Below are positions 7,482 through 16,609 of a stretch of DNA of 64,000 bases, piece by piece. The DNA comes from Flavobacteriales bacterium. Its GTDB lineage: Bacteria > Bacteroidota > Bacteroidia > Flavobacteriales_F > PHOS-HE28. The notes beneath the pieces were generated by a model. That model worked only from the letters and a program-made list of their open reading frames with translations, had not been told where the DNA came from and ran no database searches. The stretch spans positions 310,001 through 374,000 of the forward strand of contig JADJWA010000002.1 in the NCBI GenBank assembly GCA_016716605.1, in the 5' to 3' direction. The translations under genes and the position numbers were made by a program. Numbering within the stretch: position 1 is the first letter of the stretch; every line of letters starts with the position of its first letter.

Positions 7482-8912
7482 ATGAAGAAGGATCCCGAGA
7501 AGACCTGGGAACGGTGCCTGGCGGTGATCAGGGACAACGTGAACCCGCAGAGCTTCAAGACCTGGTTCGAACCGATCAAGGCCATGAAGCTCTCGGACAA
7601 TGTCCTGACCATCCAAGTGCCTTCGCAGTTCTTCTATGAATGGCTGGAGGAGCATTACATCGGTCTGCTCAAGAAGATCATCCGCAAGGAACTCGGTGCC
7701 GATGGCCGTTTGGAATACTCCATCATCATGGAGAACGGATTCCAAAGCGCCCATCCGTACACGGTGAAGATGCCGACGAGCAATGCTCGCGAGACCAAGA
7801 ATCCTTCGGTGGCCTTGCCGATCGATGTGGCCAACAGCCCGATCAAGAACCCGTTCGTGATCCCCGGCCTCCGCAAGATCAAGGTCGAGAGCCATCTCAA
7901 CGCCAATTACTCCTTCGACAATTTCATCGAGGGCGATTGCAACCGGCTGGCGCGCAGCGCAGGCTATGCCGTGGCCCAGAAGCCCGGCGGCACCGCATTC
8001 AACCCATTGCTGATCTATGGCGGAGTGGGCCTTGGCAAGACGCACCTCGCACATGCCATCGGCATCGAGATCAAGAAGCACCATCCGGACAAGACCATCC
8101 TGTACGTGCCGGCCGAGAAGTTCACCCACCAGTTCATCGAGGCGGTGAAGAACAATACCGTGGGCGACTTCACGCAGTTCTACCAGATGATGGACGTGCT
8201 CATCATCGACGATGTGCAGTTCCTCGCCGGCAAGGAGAAGACGCAGGACGTGTTCTTCCATGTGTTCAACGCGCTCCACCAGAGCGGCAAGCAACTGGTG
8301 ATCACCAGCGACAAGGCACCAGTAGAGATGGCGGGCATGGAGCAACGCCTGCTCTCGCGCTTCAAGTGGGGCCTCAGCGCCGACCTTCAGGCACCGGGCC
8401 TCGAGACGCGCATCGCCATCCTGGAGAAGAAGATGTACGCCGAGGGCATCGACCTGCCCAAGGAAGTGGTGGAATACCTCGCCTATAGCATCACCACCAA
8501 TATCCGCGAACTGGAGGGCGCCATGATCAGCCTGATCGCGCAGAGCTCGTTGAACAAGAAGGCCGTGACGCTCGATCTCGCGAAGCAGATGATCGATAAG
8601 TTCGTGAAGAACACGGCGCGTGAGGTGAGCATCGACTACATCCAGAAGGTGGTGTGCGACTACTTCGACCTGCCGATCGAACTGCTCAAGAGCAAGACCC
8701 GGAAGCGCGAGGTGGTGCAGGCCCGCCAGATCGCCATGTACTTCGCGAAGAAGATGACCAAGAGCTCGCTGGCCAACATCGGCGCGCACTGCGGCGGCAA
8801 GGATCATGCGACCGTGCTGCATGCGTGCCGCACCGTGAACAACCTCTCCGAGACCGACAAGCAGTTCCGCGGATACCTCGAGGACCTCGAGAAGAAGCTG
8901 AGCCTGCACTGA
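7482..8912 (+). CDS. dnaA: Chromosomal replication initiator protein DnaA
   Basis: Initiates replication by ATP-dependent assembly on origin DnaA boxes. The 476 residues show the four-domain order: N-terminal helicase-loading domain (1-about 90, CLAVIRDNVNPQSFKTWFEP), a short linker, an AAA+ core with Walker A GGVGLGKT at 180-187 and Walker B LIIDDVQF, and a C-terminal helix-turn-helix with the signature GGKDHATVLHACRTV. It stands alone, downstream of a 344-bp spacer and 187 bp before the GH3 fusion gene; dnaN and recF are not next to it. Confidence 0.98.
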   Translation: MKKDPEKTWERCLAVIRDNVNPQSFKTWFEPIKAMKLSDNVLTIQVPSQFFYEWLEEHYIGLLKKIIRKELGADGRLEYSIIMENGFQSAHPYTVKMPTSNARETKNPSVALPIDVANSPIKNPFVIPGLRKIKVESHLNANYSFDNFIEGDCNRLARSAGYAVAQKPGGTAFNPLLIYGGVGLGKTHLAHAIGIEIKKHHPDKTILYVPAEKFTHQFIEAVKNNTVGDFTQFYQMMDVLIIDDVQFLAGKEKTQDVFFHVFNALHQSGKQLVITSDKAPVEMAGMEQRLLSRFKWGLSADLQAPGLETRIAILEKKMYAEGIDLPKEVVEYLAYSITTNIRELEGAMISLIAQSSLNKKAVTLDLAKQMIDKFVKNTAREVSIDYIQKVVCDYFDLPIELLKSKTRKREVVQARQIAMYFAKKMTKSSLANIGAHCGGKDHATVLHACRTVNNLSETDKQFRGYLEDLEKKLSLH

Positions 8913-9081
8913 CCATACCCTTGAACCAAGACCAAGCGTGGGGCTCCGGAAGGGGCCCTTCGCGATTCCGGGCAGCTGCCACGCGGCGTTCGCGGCGATC
9001 ATCGCAACGCAATATCACCGCCACATGGCGCGTGTTCAAAAGTGGCGCGGTAGCTGCCCGGAGGCCCGCAACGCACCCCGG

Positions 9082-9089
9082 TAGCTTCG
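9082..9089 (+). promoter_or_regulatory. -7 box for GH3/serine hydrolase gene
   Basis: Reads TAGCTTCG, one mismatch to TAnnTTTG (T to C), and ends 10 nt before the ATG at 9100. Confidence 0.45.
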
Positions 9090-9099
9090 CGCAGAACGC

Positions 9100-12000
9100 A
9101 TGAGACGCACCTTCATCCTATTCACCGTCGCCGCTGCATCCTTGGTGAGCCTCAGCAGCGCGCGTCCGCAGCCGGCCCGTCCAGATGGCCTTCCGCGACG
9201 GTCCGGGCAGCCGCCCTTCCTGACGCAATCGCCCCTGTGGGCCGACAGCGTGCTGAGCACCCTGAGCCTCGACGAGCGCATCGCGCAGCTGATGATGGTG
9301 GCCGCGTACAGCAACAAGGACGCGAAGCATGAAGCAGAGATCGAGGCGCTGATCCGGGAGCGCAACATCGGCGGGCTCATCTTCTTCCAGGGCGGTCCCG
9401 CACGTCAGGCGAAGCTCACCAACCGCTACCAATCCGCTGCGAAGACGCCGATCCTCATCGGCATGGACCTCGAATGGGGCCTGGGCATGCGCCTGGACAG
9501 CACCATGAAGTTCCCGCACCAGATGGCGCTTGGCGCGGTGCAGGATGAGGCACCGATCACCGAGATGGGCGAGGAGATCGCGCGGCAGATGCGCAGGCTC
9601 GGGGTGCACGTGAGCTTCAGTCCAGTGGTCGATGTGAACAACAACCCGGCGAACCCCGTGATCAACGACCGCAGCTTCGGTGAGGACCGGGAGAACGTGG
9701 CGCGCAAGGGCATCGCCTACATGCGCGGCTTGCAGCAAGGCGGCGTGATCGCCACGGCCAAGCACTTCCCGGGCCATGGTGACGTGGATAGCGACAGCCA
9801 TCTGACGCTTCCGATGATCGCGCACAGCCGCATGCGCCTCGATTCGTTGGAGCTCTACCCGTTCCAGCGCCTGGTGGAAGAAGGACTCAGCGCCATGATG
9901 GTGGCGCACCTCGAGGTTCCTGCGCTGGACAGCAGCAAGGGCCTGCCCAGCACCTTGAGCCGCCCTATCGTGAGCGATCTGCTGTCGCGCGAGCTCGGCT
10001 TCCAGGGCCTGGTGTTCACCGACGCGCTCAACATGAAGGGCGTGGCCAATGCCGACAAGCCCGGCGAGATCGAGCTGCGCGCATTGCTCGCCGGCAACGA
10101 TGTGCTGCTCTTCCCTCAGGATCCGGTCAAGGCCATGGCACGGATACGCAAAGCCGTTGATGACAAGGAACTCGACCCGTTGGTGATCGACCACAAATGC
10201 TTGAAGCTGCTCCGCGCCAAGCAATGGGCCAGGCTTGATCATGTTGAGCACGTGAAGGCCGAGGGGATCGCGGAGGACCTGAACACCGAGCAGGCCGTAG
10301 CGCTGCGCCGAAAGCTGTACGCAGGCGCCATCACCGTGCTGGCCGACCACAAGGAACTGCTCCCCTTGCGCGACCTGCACAAGGGCCGCATCGCTTCGTT
10401 GGTGATCGGCGATACGCTGAACAACGCCTTCCAGCAATCGCTCTCGCGCTACGCCGATGTGAAGCTCCTGCGCTGCGACAAGGCCCTGAAGAAGGACAGC
10501 CTGATGGCCCTGCTGCGATCGCTCGAAGGCTGTGACCGCGTGATCGTGAGCATCCACCGCACCTCGTGGCGCGTGAAGAGCGACTTCGGAGTTCCTGAAA
10601 CCGCCATGGATATCGTGCGCGAGATCGCGTCGCGCAAACCCACCGTGCTCACGCTCTTCGCCAATCCGTACCGCCTCACGCGGGCGTATGGCGCGCACCA
10701 CCTCGCCAGCATCGTGGTGGCCTACGAAGAGAACGACGACACCCAGGACCTCGCGGCGCAGGCCATCTTCGGCGCGATCGGAGCCGATGGCAGGCTGCCG
10801 GTAACGGCCAGTTCGTTCTACCAGTGCGGCGATGGCCGCACCCTTTCACCGATAGGCCGGATGGGCTACGCACCGCCCGAGGCAATGGGCGTGCGCACAA
10901 CCGACCTCGCCGCGATCGACCGCATCGTGCAGGAGGGCATCGCGGCCAAAGCCTATCCCGGCGCGCAGGTGCTCGTTGCCGTTGAGGGTGAGGTGATCTG
11001 GAACAAGGCCTATGGGCACCTCAGCTATGACGGCCTGCAGCGGGTGCGCACCGACGACCTCTACGACCTGGCGAGCATCACCAAGGTGGCGAGCACCACG
11101 CTCGCGCTCATGAAGCTCGTGGATGAAGGACGCGTTGACCTGGACCAGTCCGTTGGGCACTACCTCACGGAGATGGAGGGTGAGCACCCGGCGCATGCGC
11201 GCATGAAGCTGCGCGATATCCTCACGCACCAAGCGGGCCTCAAGCCCTTCGTGCCCTTCCAGAACAAGCTCATGAAGGACGGGAGGCTCAAGCCGGGCGT
11301 GGCGAGCGATACGGCGAGCGCCACGCATGGGGTGCGCGTGGCCGAAGGGCTCTTCATCCGCAATGAATACCGCGACAGCCTGCTGAACTGGGTGCTCGAC
11401 ACGCCCTTGGAGAAGAAGGGCGAATACGTGTACAGCGACATGGGCTACTACCTGCTGCAGGAGATGATCGAGCGCATCACGGGCATCGCGCTCGACCGGT
11501 ATGTGCAGGAGGAATTCTACCGCCCCTTGGGCGCCACCACCCTCACCTACCGGCCGCACGAACGCTTCGCGCATGCGCGCATCGCTCCCACGGAGGATGA
11601 CAAGCTCTTCCGCCAGCGCGTGATCCGGGGCGATGTGCATGACCCCGGCGCGGCGATCAAGGGCGGGGTGGCCGGCCATGCGGGCCTCTTCGGCTGCGCC
11701 AATGATCTGGCCAAGGTGATGCAGATGCTCGCGAACGGCGGAACCTATGGAGGCAGGCGCTACTTGAGCGATCGCGTGGTGAACGAATTCACCAAGTGCC
11801 AGTTCTGCGCGCCGAACGGCACCGGCAACCGCCGCGGCCTGGGCTGGGACAAGCCCGTGCGCGATGGCAAGGGCGGCCCCACCTGCGAGTGCGTGAGCTA
11901 CGCCAGCTTCGGGCACACCGGCTTCACAGGCACCATGGCCTGGGCCGATCCGGAGCAGAAGGTGGTGTACATCTTCCTCAGCAATCGCGTGCACCCCAGC

Positions 12001-12129
12001 GCCGCCACCAACAAGCTGGTCGAACTGGGCATCCGCACCAAGGTGCAAGAGGCGGTGCATGGGGCGGTTGCCGAACGAGCGCAAGCCGCTCGCACCGCAC
12101 CGCGCGCTACCGGTGCCAGCACCCGATAG
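9100..12129 (+). CDS. GH3 beta-N-acetylhexosaminidase fused to serine beta-lactamase-like hydrolase
   Basis: A 1009-residue exported enzyme. Residues 1-about 22 are a signal peptide. Residues about 45-400 are a glycoside hydrolase family 3 domain of the NagZ kind, with KHFPGHGD at 221-228, the His of SDSH at 234 and the likely nucleophile Asp308 in FTDALNMKG. The middle (400-600) resembles the GH3 C-terminal alpha/beta domain. The last 400 residues are a serine beta-lactamase/class C-like domain with SITK (Ser659, Lys662), Tyr778 in YSDMGYY and HTG at 939-941 in place of KTG. It probably acts in the periplasm on peptidoglycan fragments, cleaving GlcNAc and possibly a peptide or ester bond. 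The fusion is known in Bacteroidota. Confidence 0.93.
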   Translation: MRRTFILFTVAAASLVSLSSARPQPARPDGLPRRSGQPPFLTQSPLWADSVLSTLSLDERIAQLMMVAAYSNKDAKHEAEIEALIRERNIGGLIFFQGGPARQAKLTNRYQSAAKTPILIGMDLEWGLGMRLDSTMKFPHQMALGAVQDEAPITEMGEEIARQMRRLGVHVSFSPVVDVNNNPANPVINDRSFGEDRENVARKGIAYMRGLQQGGVIATAKHFPGHGDVDSDSHLTLPMIAHSRMRLDSLELYPFQRLVEEGLSAMMVAHLEVPALDSSKGLPSTLSRPIVSDLLSRELGFQGLVFTDALNMKGVANADKPGEIELRALLAGNDVLLFPQDPVKAMARIRKAVDDKELDPLVIDHKCLKLLRAKQWARLDHVEHVKAEGIAEDLNTEQAVALRRKLYAGAITVLADHKELLPLRDLHKGRIASLVIGDTLNNAFQQSLSRYADVKLLRCDKALKKDSLMALLRSLEGCDRVIVSIHRTSWRVKSDFGVPETAMDIVREIASRKPTVLTLFANPYRLTRAYGAHHLASIVVAYEENDDTQDLAAQAIFGAIGADGRLPVTASSFYQCGDGRTLSPIGRMGYAPPEAMGVRTTDLAAIDRIVQEGIAAKAYPGAQVLVAVEGEVIWNKAYGHLSYDGLQRVRTDDLYDLASITKVASTTLALMKLVDEGRVDLDQSVGHYLTEMEGEHPAHARMKLRDILTHQAGLKPFVPFQNKLMKDGRLKPGVASDTASATHGVRVAEGLFIRNEYRDSLLNWVLDTPLEKKGEYVYSDMGYYLLQEMIERITGIALDRYVQEEFYRPLGATTLTYRPHERFAHARIAPTEDDKLFRQRVIRGDVHDPGAAIKGGVAGHAGLFGCANDLAKVMQMLANGGTYGGRRYLSDRVVNEFTKCQFCAPNGTGNRRGLGWDKPVRDGKGGPTCECVSYASFGHTGFTGTMAWADPEQKVVYIFLSNRVHPSAATNKLVELGIRTKVQEAVHGAVAERAQAARTAPRATGASTR

Positions 12130-12132
12130 CGT

Positions 12133-14100
12133 TCAGTCAAGCACCATGCGGGTGCTCCATCGCCCGGATCCCGAATCGACCGTGATCACCACGAGGCCCA
12201 AAGCGCGTTGAGGCGGCACCAATTCAATCGGCCATTGATCAATCGCCTTCCGCAGCAGCAACCGCCCAAGCGCATCACTCATTTCAAGGCGCGCAGCTCC
12301 ATCACCGCCGCCGATGCGCAAGCGGCCATCCGCCCCTTGGCTCGCCCACAGCCCAGGAATGGCCGAACGACTCAGCGCCACCACCTGGCTCAATGAGCCG
12401 CCTCCATCGAGATCGACCTGGCGCAGGCGGTAATAGCCGATCCCCGGCAAGGGCTGCGCATCATCGAAGATGTAATCGCGCCGCTCGTGCGAATCGCCTG
12501 CACCGGGCAGCTGCGCGATCGGCATGAAGCGCTGCGCGTCGGTTGATCGCTCGACGATGAACCACGCATTGCCCTGCTCGTTGGCGGTGCTCCAACGCAG
12601 GCGCGCAACGCGATCCTCCTCCTGCGCCGTGAAGGTGAGCAGCTCGATGGGCAACGGGCAATCGAAGGTGGCGATGAAGGCGAGGTTGGCGGGATTATTC
12701 GGTGCGCCCGGCGTTTCGACGCCCGCGACGCCTGCGCTGGTGAAGTTGGCGGCGACACGGTAGTTGCCGCTGTTGAAGAAGAGCACGCGGCCGGTGTGGT
12801 CCATGGCACTGATGCGGAGGTTGTCGAGCCCTCCGTTGTTCATGTTCTGCCCATTGGTGCCATAGCTGATGCCGTGGAAGTAACGGCCTTGTGCATCGCG
12901 CGTCTGCGCCGCATCGCCTTCGTTGCGGAAGCTCATGTAGTTCCAATTGCCGGCGCCCCAGGCGCAGTTGAAGTAGCCCGATGTGCTGGCCGGATTGGGC
13001 GATGAACCGCACCCCTGCATGCTCGCATGGCTCACCGGCAGGATGTACCGCTTGTCCGCAGGCGATGCATCGCTGGGATCATCGGGAGGCAGCGAGGCGT
13101 TGGGGTCGGTGTTGTTGTAGAGCAGGATGATGCTTCCGGTGGGCACGGCTGCCCATTGCCCGATGCTCGCGAAGCGCAGGTGGCCAGCGGCGGTGCCGCT
13201 ATTCACGAGCGTGGCGCCGAATCCGTTGTAGAGCGCGCCGTTATTGTCATCGACCTTGATGCCCCGGATATCGATCGTGGAGCAGGGCGGCCCCACGGCG
13301 ATCAGCTCCACGTACTCCTTCGCGCCGCTGGGTCCATTGCTCAGTTCGTTCACGATCAGCCCTGTGCCCGGCGCGCTGAAGGGGATGGTGAGCTGCACGT
13401 CATCCACCGCGAAACTGGGGTCGGCGCCCGAGCCATCGTTGTTGTTCACCCAGCGGAAACCGATGCGCACGTTCGGGTTATTGTCGGCGCTGGCGGGCAA
13501 GGCGATGCTGTAGCTGGTCCATTGTCCTTGGCCGCTACCGCACACGGGTGTCTTCGGAAGGTCGATGAGCTGGGTCCAGACCGATCCGTTGTAGAACCAG
13601 AGCGTGGCATTGTCCGTGGCGCCCTGCCCGTTCTCCATGTACTTGAAGCTGAGCGTGAGGCCCGCGAGCCCCGTGAGGTCGATCACCGGCGACTCGGCGC
13701 GCTGATCGGTCTGGGAGGAGTTGCACGAGCAGCAGAAGGCGCAGAGCGCCGGCGGGCAGCCGGCATCATAGGCGGCCCCGCAATCACCCGAAGGGCAGAA
13801 GAAGCAGCCGTTCGGCGATATGCAGCTGATGTCGTTGCCCACATGCAGCGTCTCGTTGTTTCCGCAACCCGCTCCGCACGCACCGGCGGCCTGCCCGTTC
13901 TCGCGGCAGCTGATGAACCAGCGATTGGCGCACGCTCCGTTGGCTCCGGTATTCGTAATGCTCCAGGCGCCGTTGGGACCTATGTAAGCCGATGCGTAGC
14001 AGCCGCCCATGCACGCATTCTCGAACTCCTCGCCCCATACGGCAAGCTGGCCGCTGGTACTCAGAGGCAACAGGACGAGTGCAACGGCCAGATTCCGCAC
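12133..14100 (-). CDS. T9SS cargo protein with Cys-rich N-terminus
   Basis: A 655-residue secreted protein. A GTG start gives a signal peptide ending about LSTSG. Residues 25-about 135 hold some fifteen or more cysteines (CMGGC, CGAGCG, CISPNGCFFCP, CAFCCSC), an unusual disulfide-rich or metal-binding module. A jelly-roll-like segment follows (SPVIDLTGLAGLTLSFKYME), then a lamin-tail-like domain (GLIVNELSNGPSGAKEYVEL). The end is IELLTFTAQ, a fibronectin-like strand region, and a type A sorting domain finishing SGRWSTRMVLD. It should be exported by T9SS to the cell surface or medium. The function is unknown. It converges on the GH3 gene with a 3-bp gap. Confidence 0.87.
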   Translation of the reverse strand: MRNLAVALVLLPLSTSGQLAVWGEEFENACMGGCYASAYIGPNGAWSITNTGANGACANRWFISCRENGQAAGACGAGCGNNETLHVGNDISCISPNGCFFCPSGDCGAAYDAGCPPALCAFCCSCNSSQTDQRAESPVIDLTGLAGLTLSFKYMENGQGATDNATLWFYNGSVWTQLIDLPKTPVCGSGQGQWTSYSIALPASADNNPNVRIGFRWVNNNDGSGADPSFAVDDVQLTIPFSAPGTGLIVNELSNGPSGAKEYVELIAVGPPCSTIDIRGIKVDDNNGALYNGFGATLVNSGTAAGHLRFASIGQWAAVPTGSIILLYNNTDPNASLPPDDPSDASPADKRYILPVSHASMQGCGSSPNPASTSGYFNCAWGAGNWNYMSFRNEGDAAQTRDAQGRYFHGISYGTNGQNMNNGGLDNLRISAMDHTGRVLFFNSGNYRVAANFTSAGVAGVETPGAPNNPANLAFIATFDCPLPIELLTFTAQEEDRVARLRWSTANEQGNAWFIVERSTDAQRFMPIAQLPGAGDSHERRDYIFDDAQPLPGIGYYRLRQVDLDGGGSLSQVVALSRSAIPGLWASQGADGRLRIGGGDGAARLEMSDALGRLLLRKAIDQWPIELVPPQRALGLVVITVDSGSGRWSTRMVLD

Positions 14101-14107
14101 GGCCCAT

Positions 14108-14115
14108 CGAAAGTA
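14108..14115 (-). promoter_or_regulatory. -7 box for Cys-rich T9SS protein, short leader
   Basis: Reads TACTTTCG on the minus strand, one mismatch to TAnnTTTG, 7 nt before the GTG start at 14100. The placement supports the GTG start. Confidence 0.45.
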
Positions 14116-14145
14116 AGCCGTGAACGGATCCTTCGTCCGACGCCA

Positions 14146-14763
14146 CTACCCGATGCGGTACTGCTCCTGCACTTCGGACCAGCTGAAGAGGAAGTAGCCG
14201 AACAGGGCGTTCAGGCGCTTGAGGACGATGGGATTCGGCGAGCGCGTGCCTCGAAAATACTCGTCCTGGAAACGGTACAGATCGTATTCGAGGAAGACCG
14301 CCTTGCCCATGGCGTACACGGAGTTCTTGCTCGGCGCGTTCAGGCGCGACATGCGGTCGCTCAGCGCGCGCACCGCATCTTCCACATCGGTGCAGCCCTG
14401 GCCCGTGGCCTGCGCGAACTTCGAGATGGACAATGCGTGCATGCGCTTGTCGGTGCCGGGTCCGAGCGCGCGATGCATCTCCATCAGGTTGGCCGTGAGC
14501 ACGATCAGCAGGAAACGGGCGTCATCATCCTCCCGAAGGCCGGGCGACTCCTCGAATTCCGGTGCCTCATTCAATTCCGCCACCACCAACGGGAATCCAT
14601 CGGCGCACATCTCGAGCACCGAATTGATGAACACGTTCGCCAGCTTCTCCTCCGTGATGCGCTTCCTTCCGAACAGTGTTGAGATCATGCCGATCTTGGT
14701 TCCCGCGAAGGTCCAGAGCTTGCGCCCGTCGATCCGGGGCGCCGCTTCGTCCGATTTCAACAT
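14146..14763 (-). CDS. Conserved-looking cytoplasmic protein of unknown function
   Basis: A 205-residue protein without signal peptide or membrane segments. It starts MLKSDEAAPRIDGRKLWTF and is mostly helical, with acidic stretches (PEFEESPGLREDDDARFLL) and a hydrophobic helix LFGYFLFSWSEVQ near the end. I do not recognise the family. The ATG at 14763 is preferred to one 39 bases upstream that would overlap the DinB gene. It is divergent from DinB with just 21 bp between start codons and no recognisable promoter octamer there. Coding confidence rests on length, codon pattern and protein-like composition. Confidence 0.75.
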   Translation of the reverse strand: MLKSDEAAPRIDGRKLWTFAGTKIGMISTLFGRKRITEEKLANVFINSVLEMCADGFPLVVAELNEAPEFEESPGLREDDDARFLLIVLTANLMEMHRALGPGTDKRMHALSISKFAQATGQGCTDVEDAVRALSDRMSRLNAPSKNSVYAMGKAVFLEYDLYRFQDEYFRGTRSPNPIVLKRLNALFGYFLFSWSEVQEQYRIG

Positions 14764-14784
14764 TGTTATCCACCTGCCACCAGC

Positions 14785-15267
14785 ATGAAGACCCTCTTGC
14801 ATGAGTACGCGGCCTACGATCGGTGGGCCAATTCGCGCTTCTTCGAGCGATTAGCGGAGGAATCGGAGGGCATCCTCGATGCGCTCGCCCCAAGCAGCTT
14901 CCCTACGCTGCGCAAGACCCTGCTGCACATCCGCGATGCCGAATGCGCTTGGACCCATCGCTTGCTGGGCGCACCGGTGCGATGGCCTGCTGAACCGGGC
15001 ACGGACATCGCCACGCTCATCCCGCATTGCGAGCGCCTGCATGATCTCGTGCATGGCATGGATGAGGCTGAATTCGAGAAAGAGCGGTCCTACCGCGATC
15101 TGAAGGGGAACGAGCACCGAAGCCGGGTGTGGCGCATGCTCATGCATTGCTTCAACCACAGCACGCAGCATCGGGGCCAGCTGATCACCCAGATGCGCTT
15201 CCTCGGTTTGGAGCGAATCCCCGCAAACGACCTGGTGGTGTTCCAGCGGTCGATCGACGCGCGCTGA
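14785..15267 (+). CDS. DinB-family metal-dependent four-helix protein
   Basis: A 160-residue protein of the DinB/YfiT superfamily, four-helix bundles that bind a divalent metal through three histidines. The triad is His48 (LLHIRDAE) and the HSTQH pair His125/His129, followed by RGQL as is typical. Members act as thiol-dependent enzymes, including bacillithiol S-transferases; since bshB1 is present in this window, a bacillithiol-linked detoxification role is possible but unproven. It abuts the convergent SGNH gene with no intervening base. Confidence 0.87.
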   Translation: MKTLLHEYAAYDRWANSRFFERLAEESEGILDALAPSSFPTLRKTLLHIRDAECAWTHRLLGAPVRWPAEPGTDIATLIPHCERLHDLVHGMDEAEFEKERSYRDLKGNEHRSRVWRMLMHCFNHSTQHRGQLITQMRFLGLERIPANDLVVFQRSIDAR

Positions 15268-16506
15268 TCAGCGCATGGCCCTCGTCAAGCGGCTCGAGGC
15301 CACGCGGCGACCATTCCGATCAAGGACTCGGATCACATAAAGGCCCGCAGCCAAGCCGCTCAGGTCAATGGCGGCCGGTGCCTGATCCACGGACCCTGTC
15401 CACAAGGCACGACCTGCTCCATCCTGCACAATGATGTAGCCCCCCGGCCCATCGAAACCATCAATCACGACCTTGTCCATGGCTGGATTCGGGAAGCAGC
15501 GAATGCTGTTCAACCGCAGCTCTTGTGAGCCCGTTGTGCAATTGCTCAGGAACCATGGGCATGCGGTGGCCTCGTTGCTGAAGAAATCGAAGAGCAGCGC
15601 GGCGACCTTCTGTTCCCCGACCGCTGAGGGATGGACCCCATCCTGCTCGAAATCGTCCGGGCATTCCCACGTGAGCCCATCGCTTCGCGGCGTTGCGCCA
15701 TCGGCCCAGAGGTAGGTGCCCCATGCAAGCCAGGGAGAAACACTGTTGGGTCCGTCGAACGCGAGTTCAGGACTCCCGTTGATCTGCTCCAGGATCACCT
15801 GGCGCATGATGAAGCCCTGATCGTAGGCGTATGGCTCGGGATTCAGCGCGCCGACGGCATAACCGCCATAAACCCGGCTGGCCACGTAGCACAGGCGCGC
15901 GTTCGGGAATCGGGAGCGCATCTCATGCGCGATGCGCTTGGTCTGGACGTAAAGGCTATCGCGGTAGGTCTGCAAAGGCTGGCCATTGGCCTGATTCGCC
16001 TGCTTCAGCCAGATCACCTGCACCTGCTGCGCCGAGATGCCTGCTTGCTGCAAGCGACTGCCAACGGTGGTCCAATAGTTCTGGTAATTCGGATGCCATG
16101 GCGCCGAGATCACCTGCGCGGTCTGCCCACCGACGCCGCCATTCACGAACGTGATGTCCGGATTCACTGCAGGATGCCCGTTCGCCAGTGCGATGAAGGC
16201 GGCCGTCTCCTGCTGGGTGTTCGACATTCCGATGGATAGCCAACCGATCCGGCCACTCACCGCGTCGGGAGCGCCTGTGGCGTCCAAGGGCCCCACGGCC
16301 AGCGCCAGCGCGAGTCCCTCGTCGGCATGCGCTTGCGGCATGGCATTGCTGCCGCCGCCATATAAGCCGCCATCGTATCCATCGTAGAACGAGGAACCCA
16401 TGTCCATGATGGGAACGAGGCCGACAGTGGTCTGTGCGCAGTTGGCCTGGCCCGAAGCACGGAAGGCGATGCATGTGATCGCCGCAATGGCAAGTGCCCG
16501 GTTCAT
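15268..16506 (-). CDS. T9SS-exported SGNH/sialate O-acetylesterase-like hydrolase
   Basis: A 412-residue secreted protein. After a signal peptide (residues 1-about 19, ending ASGQ), an SGNH hydrolase core shows the nucleophile Ser95 in GMSN, the Gly block NGGVGGQT at 122-129, and the Asp/His pair DGVH (Asp289, His292). A type A T9SS sorting domain fills the last 80 residues (CFPNPAMDKVVIDG to GLYVIRVLDRNG). It is likely a surface or extracellular carbohydrate esterase; the substrate is unknown. Some canonical blocks are divergent, so activity needs the three catalytic residues to be confirmed by structure comparison. Confidence 0.85.
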   Translation of the reverse strand: MNRALAIAAITCIAFRASGQANCAQTTVGLVPIMDMGSSFYDGYDGGLYGGGSNAMPQAHADEGLALALAVGPLDATGAPDAVSGRIGWLSIGMSNTQQETAAFIALANGHPAVNPDITFVNGGVGGQTAQVISAPWHPNYQNYWTTVGSRLQQAGISAQQVQVIWLKQANQANGQPLQTYRDSLYVQTKRIAHEMRSRFPNARLCYVASRVYGGYAVGALNPEPYAYDQGFIMRQVILEQINGSPELAFDGPNSVSPWLAWGTYLWADGATPRSDGLTWECPDDFEQDGVHPSAVGEQKVAALLFDFFSNEATACPWFLSNCTTGSQELRLNSIRCFPNPAMDKVVIDGFDGPGGYIIVQDGAGRALWTGSVDQAPAAIDLSGLAAGLYVIRVLDRNGRRVASSRLTRAMR

Positions 16507-16511
16507 GACAC

Positions 16512-16519
16512 CAAAGATG
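16512..16519 (-). promoter_or_regulatory. -7 box for SGNH hydrolase gene, very short leader
   Basis: Reads CATCTTTG on the minus strand, one mismatch to TAnnTTTG, with 5 nt to the ATG at 16506. Confidence 0.45.
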
Positions 16520-16557
16520 CGCCACGCGCGGCATGGTTCGATCCACCGCTCTGAGCG

Positions 16558-16590
16558 CGCTGGCTACCTTCGCCCGCCGCTGGCTACCTG
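16558..16590 (+). promoter_or_regulatory. guaA promoter region with a direct repeat
   Basis: Contains TACCTTCG (16565-16572), one mismatch to the -7 consensus, 37 nt before the guaA TTG start. The stretch GCTGGCTACCT occurs twice with 20-bp spacing, so two overlapping -7 elements or an operator are possible. Confidence 0.4.
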
Positions 16591-16609
16591 ATCTGCGCGG
16601 CGCTCCGTC

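Noticed and set aside
7365..9002. 545-codon open frame antisense to dnaA
   Set aside because: Shadow of the conserved dnaA gene, with an atypical amino acid make-up (rich in His, Leu, Val and Ala) and no domain.
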